Below are positions 54,960 through 64,000 of a DNA stretch of 64,000 nucleotides, piece by piece. The stretch lies in NCBI GenBank assembly GCA_010405405.1, contig MU004244.1:65895-129894 (forward strand), in the 5' to 3' direction. The notes below the pieces were generated by a model that saw nothing but the letters and a program-made list of their open reading frames with translations, made no database searches and was not told the origin of the DNA. Source of the DNA: Microthyrium microscopicum. Lineage: Eukaryota; Ascomycota; Dothideomycetes; Microthyriales; Microthyriaceae. Numbering within the stretch: position 1 is the first letter of the stretch; each line of letters starts with the position of its first letter. The position numbers were made by a program, and so were the translations under genes.

Positions 54960-55806
54960 CTAGCATTTGAACACTGGCGGCCCAGGAATCGTATACTTGA
55001 GTGGCTTAGGTCCATACAAGTTGAACTTGATACCAGGGTCCGCTTGTTTATACGCGCCTGGGAAGGGTACTGTCGACGGCTTCTTAGATCCCGTTCCTCC
55101 CAAGACATTAATTTGCGCGCATTCCATATAAATCTGCGCTCCCTTCAGATTCTGGGCACCATGAAGCGCAATCAACTCTCCTCGCAAGAGATAGCTTTTC
55201 AAGTCAAGTCAGCAATCATTCCCGACTTTGAGCATTTTCGAAATACTCACTTTCCGTTCTCGATACAAGTTGGCACCTTGAACGAGACTTCGCCCTCTTT
55301 CTGATACATCCTTTGCACACCCCATTTACCCGCCGCATCAAGTCCATCTTCATGTACCTTGAACCATTGCAGTCCACTAACATTCTCACTAGTCGCGTTT
55401 GCCACTTTCGCCATATATCCCAATGTAGGTCCTAAATGGCTTATATCGATGGGATCGCTCTTGTCGGATTTCACGCGCCCGTCGAGCGTATGGTGCCACA
55501 TCATGGATACTGTATCGCCTGCTTTGACGTTGATCACGGCTTTGCTGAAGGGTTTGAGAAGCGGGTTTGGGCCACCATTGCAGATTATATCTGGGGATGT
55601 GACATCGTAGATTGGTCTATAGAGTCTGGTGTTAGAGACTATGTTATCTGAATTTTGAATGATGCTGAAATGTGGAACACTGACCCGTCATATGTAGGAT
55701 ATCGTACGCCCACTTTATGTCCTTGGGAGACTCCATTGACCTTGACTTCCTGAAAAATCGTATGCGCAGAGACGGCTCCGGCCAGCCAGAGTTGTAGGAA
55801 AAACAT
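54960..55806 (-). CDS. AA9 lytic polysaccharide monooxygenase
   Basis: Three exons, complement of 55685..55806, 55251..55616 and 54960..55194, give 240 aa. A signal peptide ([14 protein letters not shown]) ends exactly before His15, which becomes the N-terminal His of the copper brace. The second copper His is in [13 protein letters not shown], and the axial Tyr in [12 protein letters not shown] with the preceding Gln two residues earlier. Also typical are the SPDIICNGG segment and [16 protein letters not shown]9 enzymes cleave cellulose or xyloglucan oxidatively using copper, a reductant and H2O2 or O2. There is no CBM1 tail. Divergent from an AA8 cytochrome gene that could donate electrons. 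Confidence 0.95.
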
Positions 55807-57062
55807 TGTTGCAAATATTACCTATAACGAGAGTGACAACTTATCTTCAAGAAGCTATGAAAAAGTGCGACCAGTCGGGAATATTAGCTCAATCTCTCCA
55901 GAGCAGCACCAGATAGATCTAGAATTCCCCAGATGTAATAACCAACAAGCCATCCTATCCCTGAAACCAACAACCAACTGACTTGAAATCCGGGATACTA
56001 GGCGTCACATACTCAAAATAATTGGAGGGTACATTTTCTCCGATTCGCTGATAGTAGCTTGCGGAGGAGTGTATTCTGGGCTTCCTAAATTAGGTTTACT
56101 GGCTTTTACGGGCCGACAGAGCATATATTGGAAACACTTCTCTTGAACAACTCTCAGTGATCGACCAAATGTGCTTCTTGTCAACTCAACACCCGGTTGT
56201 CGTTACGAAAAGCTGGAAGCTGTTCAAATGAACCATCCTGCAAATCAAGCCTCTTTAGGTTACTGAATTGACATCTTTGTTTTGTTTCAATGAATTTGGC
56301 TGTTTTCGATCAAGGTTGGGACAGTGTAGGGATTTCCATAGTAGTATGGTGGTAATTAAATGTATAAATTAATATCGAGAGATGATCACCGTAATTACCC
56401 TTGAGTAAATAGATTTCTAGATTAGGTTGAATGAATCTAGGATTATCATTCACAACATCTCCACACCACAAACGTTATTCTCCCAATTTACCATGCAATT
56501 ACATTGGTTCTTTACCAAGACCTCGTGGCTAAAAGGGTTGTATAAACGTGAGATCTAGGATAATTCCCTGATCGCATACCAGTCCACCAAATGCTTGTTG
56601 TGAACAGGCGGAGACAGATCAGTTCTTGACAGGGCAACTAGCCAATCCACTTTGTACATGTTCAGTAGTAATGAAGAAGGAAGGAGCACTTTGTTGAAGC
56701 TTGGACCGATCACTTTTTATTGCCTCTGATCGATTATTCGCTTCGCTTGGCCTGCTACTCTGCCAGTCGACTATAATAGCAACTTCTTGACAGCTAAACA
56801 CACCCGGTCTACATCTGCTCTCTTCGCCTATCATTTACGTTCCTGCATTTTAAATTGCCAATTGTATTCTTGACAGGTTCAAGCTACCTTTTGCCTTTTA
56901 CATCGATTTACCAACCACATTGAATCATGCTTGCTTGAACCAACTTCCATCACACAAGGCGTCCCTTGATTTTTGAGACAGTGGGCACAGGCTGGTTCAT
57001 CGAGGCGCCTGATTTTTCTGGGTATTTGTTTCTTCTGTCTCAGTCTATATGAGGTCTTGGAA
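55807..57062. other. Divergent promoter region, AA9 / AA8
   Basis: 1.26 kb with no gene; 56330-56560 is AT-rich. I did not recognise specific regulator sites with confidence. Confidence 0.55.
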
Positions 57063-58139
57063 ATGAAAGTGTCTTCGGGCCTACTGGCGCTCGTCGCCAC
57101 GGCATTTTGTGTGTATCTTCACATCTTCTTGTCCCTCTCTGTACTAACATTTGCCGTATAGGGGACACAGCGCTAGCCAAATGGACATCGCACCCAACAT
57201 CCTTCATAGACCACAAAACAAACATCCCCTTCACCGGCCACAAAGCCCAATACAAAGGACTAGACGACGAACCAAGACACACAGAAGGCGGAGTAGAAAT
57301 TGGAATCGTAATACCGCCCAACGAGAACGTACGAAATGAGTATTTGGGCCACATTACGACGTCGAGGAAGGGGTATACAGCTATTTCGCATGGTGGACAG
57401 ATGACCGAGTCGTTGTTACTGCTCTTTTGGACGGATGGGACGACTGTGAGACATTCGTTTCGATATGCGATGTATGTCACACTCCCGAAAGATTTGAGAA
57501 GTGTGTTACTGACATAATAATCTAGGGATAAAAATGGCCTATCATTCTACCAAGGGAGCGCGAAATTATACAGCTACGCCATGTCGCTGAACGACACGCA
57601 CTATCAGCTTACATATCGCTGTGTTCAGTACGTTTCCCCAACATGTAAATTATCTCGTGGCTGATAGAGTAAACAGTTGTCTAGAATGGCATTACCAAAA
57701 CGAAACCGGCAGAGCAGAGACCGATGTAGGCGCCTTCCTACTAGGCTGGGCACAAGCAACCAAAGGCCCACGTTATCCAAAATACAGTAATAGTCCGCTT
57801 GGCTTCCACGATGTAGGATATGGCATGTTTCCTGTTGATACAGAGTTGATTCGATTGCCGAATTATGATAAATATATCAGTCCGAAACAAATTAAGCGGT
57901 CAGAGGAGCAGACAGATACGACCGCTGAAGAGAAATCTCGTACGAGAAGCGAGGAGATATCATCACCGAATAGCAAAAAGCAGCTATCAACGCTCACCCC
58001 AAATCAATCACCACCAACCCAACAGGACCGAATTTTGAATCTGGTCAGCACCAATACTCCCCAGGACGCCATGCTCTCCCGAGACAACGGCCTAACTTCC
58101 ACGACATCTACAGTCAGCAAGGACATACCTCACAGATAG
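57063..58139 (+). CDS. Secreted AA8 (CDH-type) b-type cytochrome domain protein
   Basis: Four exons (57063..57108, 57162..57471, 57526..57627, 57677..58139) give 306 aa with consistent phases. The signal peptide MKVSSGLLALVATAFWDTALA is formed by splicing. The cytochrome domain of cellobiose dehydrogenase is recognisable: GGVEIGIVIPP, GHITTS, GGQMTESLLLLFW with the probable Met haem ligand, HSFRYA, LTYRCVHCLEW, LLGWAQ and FHDVGYGMFPVD with the probable His ligand. No dehydrogenase domain or CBM follows; the last 90 residues are a hydrophilic Ser/Thr/Gln tail. Stand-alone AA8 proteins are thought to carry electrons outside the cell, for example to LPMOs or iron. Confidence 0.88.
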
Positions 58140-58382
58140 TCTAGACTACGTAGTCACCCAATAAGTTTATCAACAAGTAGACGCAGGACATTTAAGACAT
58201 CGGTAATTACAATGCATATAGCTAAGCTTTCTATCAACACTGCCTTTTCCTGAGCCCATCAGTGAACATATATCATAACAGCATGCACCATTTAACCCAT
58301 AATCGTAAAGCTAGCGTTTCCGTTTCGTAGAACATATTTCCAAATCCCATAACCAAACCTTCCCCAACAATTTCACCCCTTT
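58140..58382. other. Short convergent intergenic stretch
   Basis: Between the 3' ends of the AA8 gene and the PSI-domain gene; nothing recognised. Confidence 0.5.
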
Positions 58383-59002
58383 TTAGCCAAGGAGAGGCCT
58401 ATTCTCCCCAACAATCTCAATATTCCCCTCCCCATGAACTTTCTCCCGCCACCATTCCCCCCAGCCCTTTTGCTTCCTCACCCAAACACGCTCAACTCGC
58501 GGTGGGCCTTGTTCGTCTTGTATGACGATCTCCCATCCGCCCCTCGCCTTCATCAACAACTTCACAAGCTTCACCAGCCCATATAGTACCACGAGTCCAA
58601 GAACCGACGACGCAAACGTTATCAGTGCCGCCAGAAGTGTCGTAGTGGAACAGTTACATCCAAATGTAGAGGTTCGTAGCTCGTAGCGCTCTTGCCACGG
58701 CATTGGACAGATATGTTTGTTTGATATCGGGGATAGGAGGTGGGCGTTGGAGGGGAGGGGGACGCAGGTTTGGGACTGGATTGTTAGCTTTGGACTTTGG
58801 AGATTGACACTGCAAGTATGATGATCTATGCTAGTAATCAGGAGAGACGTACAAAAGGACACCATCCACAATCCGCATCAGTCTTCAAGCACTTCCCACA
58901 GTCTTGGAGGGGCCAGCATTTCGCCAGTCGTTCATCGTCTATGTCATCGCGGTTCAGCTTGTATTGCTCGATACTCTGCGTGAGGTTTGTTGTCAGGGCC
59001 AT
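58383..59002 (-). CDS. PSI (plexin-repeat) domain membrane protein
   Basis: Two exons, complement(58853..59002) and complement(58383..58775), give 180 aa. The 77-bp intron has a GTACGT donor and a GCTAACAATCCAG end; splicing reunites the Cys-rich PSI module (CWPLQDCGKCLKTDADCGWC, then CPFSQTCVP). A single membrane helix (LLAALITFASSVLGLVVLYG) precedes a basic/aromatic cytosolic tail (WGEWWREKVHG). PSI modules are small disulfide-rich domains of extracellular or lumenal receptors. No signal peptide is visible from the ATG at 59002, so a further upstream exon is possible. Function unknown. Confidence 0.75.
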
Positions 59003-59502
59003 CGTGCAAGGCGAGTGTTCCAGTACGTCTGTATTCCGATTTGGGACTATGTTTGTATGGTTGGAGAGTGACTATGGAGCTCAGTCGTATAATCAATGGG
59101 CTTCGAGTTCAGTGACGATGTATGGAGGGTCAGGAGGCTAGGACGAAAAGGGGTTAGCGTAGCAGGGTGCAGGGACTGTTGGTGCAAGGCAAGATCAATC
59201 GATTTGATGGTGATGGTAATTGGTACTTGAGAAGTGGCTATCATTACATTCTCATGAGCCGGAAGCTAAAACCCCGACGATCGAGGACTGTAGAAAGAGA
59301 ATGTAGCAAACAATACGTCTTATTGAATAGATTCTTCATATCAAGATTCCCATATCAACACCATAGCTAGATTTACCAATTATGCCAACAGAAACAAGAT
59401 CGCTATTCCTCGCTATCCCACAGATACCAATATTTTCCCATATGTACAATGTGTGAAAGATGATTTTGGCAACAGATCCATCTCACAATTACCAATCCTG
59501 CG
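59003..59502. other. Intergenic stretch
   Basis: Possible missing first exon of the PSI-domain gene (a minus-strand frame at 59047-59244). No other gene seen. Confidence 0.45.
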
Positions 59503-61253
59503 TCAGCGTTTCTCAGTCATTTGCAGCGCAGAAATTTGTCTACTCGGCGGACTGGCATTGGGCATGCCGCCACGAGGACTGGGTAGACCACTATATGTCT
59601 TTTGATCGTACGCCTCACCCAAGCTATTCTTCCTTCGACCCATTGATTCCAGCCACTTCTCAGCGCTCTCAACGGTGCCGCTGACAACAAGGCTGACTTG
59701 TGCGATCATATCGCAACCTTGTTCAGCAAAGACTAGGAATCGTTGGCCAGTGCGGAGTGCTTCTCCGCGACCTTGAGACGAACTTCCGGAAGCTTGCTGT
59801 TGAGAAGATTGGGTGCTTGCTTGTTCTGCATAGCGCCACCTTTGGGGCACAGAGAGTAATTGACGGCGAACGAGCGCGCCGGCATTTTCAGGGAGTGCGC
59901 CACCGGTGTAGCGGGAGACGGCGGAGGTGACGCGCTGGATGGTGGACATGATATCGTTGCCCAAATCTTTGATGCGTTCTGCGATTTGTTCAGATGCTGC
60001 TTCTTGCTCAGCGGTGAGTTGGCCATTTATTCTTGCGCGCGAATTTTGAGAGGAAGCGGGTGCACCGTAGACAGTTTGCTCGTAGTCTACTAATAACGAC
60101 CTCAAAGCGAGGATGACTTCAGCAAGATGGGCAGATGCTTGGCGAAGGAGGGAGAGGCAGTATTTGAGAGAACGAAGGGAGGTATCAGAGAGGGCGACGC
60201 CGAGTCCGGACGTTGTTATCATGAGTTTGGTTTTCCACGTTTGTTCCGAGTTTCTGTTCTGAAGAGCCAGCTCAGAGTGGCGTTGATATTCTGGTGCACT
60301 GTTCTCATCGTATGCTGGCAATGTTTCTGCGTAAGACCCCTGAGAGCCAGTACGTGAGCGCTGTCGTGAATGAGATTGTGAATCTCCTAGCCCTTTCTCC
60401 AGATCAAAGGGCTCTAGTGAGTGTTCGCGGGTGCGTTTTTGACCGACCCGCGCATTTTCTCGTGCTGTTCTTCGTTCGGGAGTATCTCCAAAATACTGAC
60501 GTACTCGGCCTTCGACACCAGTTCGTCTGCTTACTGTGCCTAGACCACTTGCGACTGTGTTTACGTTCTTTTCGATAAGAGATTGTATTATGGCGGGTGT
60601 GTAGTGCATGGTTGAGTTGTAGGCGTAGATGGATGTGTTGATTGTTCCTCCGATCCAGGGATGACTGGATGTTATGAGAGATAGAAGGGGTTCTGGGTCT
60701 TCTTCTCTGGTCATTTCGGAGGTTATTAGAGAATATTCGTCCCTTGAAAGTGGTTGAATTGTGTTGGTTGAGCTTTGAACTGATGGAGCTCTTTTGAAGT
60801 CTGATCAGGTCAGATAATGTACGCGATAAAAGTTTGTATGACGCTGGAAAACTTACCCATATTTCTAAGACCTGATAATGTCTCTGCTGCCTCTCTAGTC
60901 TCCGGGTCATCCAAGGACATGATACTCGGAGCTCTGAATTTCCTGTTATCACTCATAATGCCATCGACTTCCATTGGACTTGGAGGTGGAGGTAAAGAAG
61001 CCGGCGCAAAAGGCGTGGTGCTGTATGAAAAAGCCGACTGGGGCGGCGTAATAGTCCATGATTGAGCAGTTTTGAGTTGTGTGGAGGTAGTATTCGTAAT
61101 AGGTAGGCCCAGAGACTTGAGATCTGGTAAACTTATAGGGGGATTTTGAGTAGTTCTTGAAGGAAGTTCTTGTGTAGGAACGCTGGGCAGTACAAGAGAT
61201 TGGACGTCAGTTTCCATGTAGGAGGGTGGTTGCTCTTGTTGAATTGAAGCCAT
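59503..61253 (-). CDS. OPI1: Opi1-family transcriptional repressor (phospholipid synthesis)
   Basis: Two exons, complement(60857..61253) and complement(59503..60800), with a 56-bp intron, give 564 aa. The conserved Opi1 block DEYSLITSEMTREEDPEP is followed by SSHPWIGGTINTSIYAYN, then long helices including LRSLKYCLSLLRQASAHLA with heptad leucines. In yeast Opi1 represses inositol/choline-responsive genes and is held at the ER by phosphatidic acid and Scs2; the Neurospora relative is clock-controlled CCG-8. The tail is Ser/Arg/Pro-rich. Identification of the family is secure; regulation in this species is inferred. Confidence 0.92.
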
Positions 61254-64000
61254 GATGACGAATTTGGCGGTGGCGTGTTGCAGCGCACCCCGCGCAAATG
61301 CAGAATTGTGTCTTCAGGCAAACAAACAAAGTTGCGATTGTAGTTGTAGGAACAAGGCGAACTGAAGGAGGCCAAAAGAGGAGGTGGAGGGTGGGAGGGC
61401 CAGGGGGTTAGGGCGCTTGTGACGTGAGAAGTGAGTTGGCGAATAGTCGATTTTTGTACTCGAGCAGTAGTCGGCGATGATTTGAACAAGCGGAGAGGGT
61501 ACTGGCGAGGTACGATAATTGAACGGATGGACTAGGAGGAGGTTATGGATTTGGTGTATGGGTCCAGAATGACAGCTGTATGATCAGAAGGGATGGAGTT
61601 GAGCCGAAGAAGGAGAGAGCACAAGAGGATAGAGATTGATTTTGGGGGGCAGACTGCAGTAGCCATGGGGAGAGGAGACCGGGTGTCGCCAAAAACCAAT
61701 GAGGAAAGCGAGACTGACAAGACTGACTGCGAAAGTGGGCATCACATGCTTTCTTTCCTTCGTTCCTTCCTGAATCCTCACAAGTTCATCATCCTTCGTC
61801 GTTCCTTCCTCCACTTCTGGTCGTGACTGCTTCGGCACCGGATGTCGGTTTCTACACTCTTCATCCGCGATATCTTTTCTTCTCTTGTTGATGCATATAT
61901 ATATCTCTTTAAACCATAAAAACATTGAACTTTATCAATCTTTTCCTCAACAAGGTCTCACTCACTACCCACTTCCCCGGGCCACAGAGTGCTCCAAGCG
62001 CAACTCCTGTTCCAATCCAAGTTTCTGTCAGACTCCGCACTAAACATGTGAAAGACCTGTTGCTTAAGCCCATCGCTCTTATCTTTTGGGCATAGCACAT
62101 GTAACTCATTCTACCTCTTCTGCTATACACTAACCTCGCACTCAATTTATATCTTGGACCCTTTAATATCTCTATCCTCTTCTATTTTTTGCCACTTGAT
62201 CAACCATACACTCGTCCACGGACAGGATGAATGGTTCGTTACTCTGTCTAAATTTCTAAAAAAAACTTCTAGAAGCACCAGACCGTCCATCGTGGTCAGG
62301 ATATCCCCTCCAACTCACGCACGATATTCAAGCCAAGGCTATTATCCAATGAAAACCACATGTCAACTGTTCGCACGGCACTTGATATATTCCTCCCGAT
62401 TTTCCGATCCACTAACAGGTAGCTTACCATTGAACATGTGTTGACCCCTACTCTAGGCTGTAGCTCGTAAATATTCAATCCTTTCCCCACGTGCATATCT
62501 GGCCAATTACATATGCAACCCCATCTGAAAGGCCCATCTTGATTCTTCCTATAGCCCGCCCACATAATTTCTCCGCTTCGCTGTCTATCCGATATGCGAC
62601 CCTTACTTGATTGCCGCGCAGAGTAGTTCATGCTATGTTTCATGATAGCTACCTACAAGCACGGTAATATGTGCATCTACTATGATCGATCAAAGACCAC
62701 TTTGACGTCTGGGCTCGTGTATAATCGGGCCTATATAAATATGGCATCTTCCAGTCTTTGACATCTGACACGACTTGATCATCACGGGTATTTTTTGTCT
62801 AGTCTGTTTGGTTGGTTTCCATAAGTTGTGCAAAGTGTGCCTTTTGCGATATCGGCATCTGCATACAGCCTCATTGTATCTTCAATACATACAGTACGGT
62901 AGGATGTTAACTCGATGATCCAATGAATGGAAAAAATCACCGAAGCGCTTACCACATGTCCATCAATTCCAAAGCACGCCTCTCCGCCCGGTGCAAAAGA
63001 GCTCAATACATAGTCATGTGCTGTTTAGTTTCCGCTCACATGTATTCTCAACGCTCACCGTAACTTACCCAGTTCAGCCAGCTGACCCAGAACCGTCACT
63101 TTTTATTCTAGTCTCATGGCACGTTTCTATTCTAAAAGAGGACTTGTGTTGACAAAGTTCGCAAAAAGTTCCTAAAGTGCCCGAACCAATTCTCCATTGC
63201 TCGCTACAAGACATTGTGTTTGAAAAATATTCTGCATGTTTCTCGAAACTGTCAAATTGTTTCGCTATTGCGCAACTGGTTACGTATTCGGATATTTCTT
63301 ACAGTCTTATACAGTGCATGTAGATTCCACGTCCAGTATAATCGATCACTTTGAAGTCATGATCAAATTATGAAACACATCACGATAGTCTTCCGCAAAA
63401 GTCATGAATTGTCAAACCACGTGCTGAACCCTCTGTGTGAAAATCGTTGTCAAATTATATGAACGTGAACCAACTCCTTGGATCCGCCTTCCTAGTTTAC
63501 TTGACATGGTTTATCCTTTGAGTCGCGGAACCAAGGGTTCCGGAACCAAGGGTTCCGGACCCAAGAGCGCTGGATCGCATGCTGATCCTTTAGGACGTTG
63601 AAGATCCATGTTGTGAGCGGGCGCTAGAGCCGCCGTTCCATTTGGACATTCTTGGGAGATTTTGGAATGGGAAGATGGAGATTTTGAGATGGGAGTTGTG
63701 TTTGTATTTTTATCGAGTGAGACAGTGGCCCTCCAGGGGGATTTTATGTTCATGATGTGCTTTGAGGAGCTGCTTGGGTAACAAGGTAAAGAAAGTAAAT
63801 ATAAAGAAACGAGTAGACATCCTTTGATGTCTTGTAGTTCGTTTGTAGTGTTTTTTTGTTGGAATTGGTCTGAGTTTAGGCTCAAGTATAAATAAATATT
63901 CAAGTTTGTATTTGGGGTGAACTGTTCATTTGATCTATTTTACGGCATAAATACACAGGTAGTTGTAGTTGAGAGGTGTCGTTCTGTTGTGATAAGTCTA
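61254..64000. other. 2.7-kb gene-free region upstream of OPI1
   Basis: No gene supported to the right edge. Several short frames start with ATG on the minus strand (61532-61925, 61909-62145), compatible with a long OPI1 leader with upstream ORFs. A perfect tandem 15-mer is at 63527-63556. Confidence 0.5.
63527..63556. repeat. Tandem 15-bp palindrome-like repeat
   Basis: Two perfect copies of GGAACCAAGGGTTCC back to back, with a degenerate third from 63557. Each unit is nearly self-complementary (GGAACC/GGTTCC). Confidence 0.85.

Noticed and set aside
63511-63903. 130-codon minus-strand frame near the right edge
   Set aside because: Low-complexity composition, the 15-bp tandem repeat inside it, and no domain or splice support.

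Overview
The window reads as nuclear DNA of a filamentous ascomycete (Pezizomycotina; I suspect Leotiomycetes, but that is only an impression). The evidence is short GT-AG introns (about 47-150 bp) with CTAAC/CTAAT-like branch sites, fungal-only families (Atg17, Opi1, RTA1-like, Zn2Cys6 factors, PDR transporters, AA9/AA8 proteins), and dense genes on both strands without operons. I support 26 protein-coding genes. Neither edge cuts a recognisable gene. I found no rRNA, tRNA, CRISPR array or intact transposon. All exon structures were built by hand from splice signals and phase; for nearly all genes the summed exon length is a multiple of three.

Left third (0-20 kb): a MYND-finger/pRiA4b-ORF3-like protein; a small secreted protein with a seven-copy 18-bp repeat and a Cys-His signature like CheD/CNF1-type deamidases; an F-box protein; a FAD-dependent amine/amino-acid oxidase-like enzyme; a Gln-rich disordered protein; the autophagy scaffold ATG17; an epoxide-hydrolase-fold protein that has lost its nucleophile and catalytic His; and HID1, a Golgi trafficking protein.

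Middle (20-48 kb): the TFIIH helicase XPB/Ssl2, an aquaporin with a repetitive tail, a small secreted protein of unknown function, an RTA1-like membrane protein, the tRNA m1A58 methyltransferase Trm61, a DHA2-type MFS exporter divergent from a Zn2Cys6 regulator (with an identical CGGCGCCG palindrome on each side of the shared promoter), a large secreted protein of unknown function, a single-pass membrane protein with a Ser/Thr-rich ectodomain, and a full-length PDR/ABCG drug exporter that needs a 10-nt micro-exon.

Right third (48-64 kb): a small membrane protein (DUF4748-like), two orphan genes, a conserved small fungal protein, an AA9 lytic polysaccharide monooxygenase divergent from a secreted AA8 (cellobiose-dehydrogenase-type) cytochrome, a PSI-domain membrane protein, and the phospholipid-synthesis repressor OPI1 with 2.7 kb of gene-free DNA upstream.

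There is no single pathway cluster. The pairs most likely to work together are AA9 with AA8 (oxidative cellulose attack and electron supply) and the MFS exporter with its neighbouring regulator. A 16-bp palindrome family (consensus CCATCGAGTGCGATGG) occurs at three places and is unexplained.
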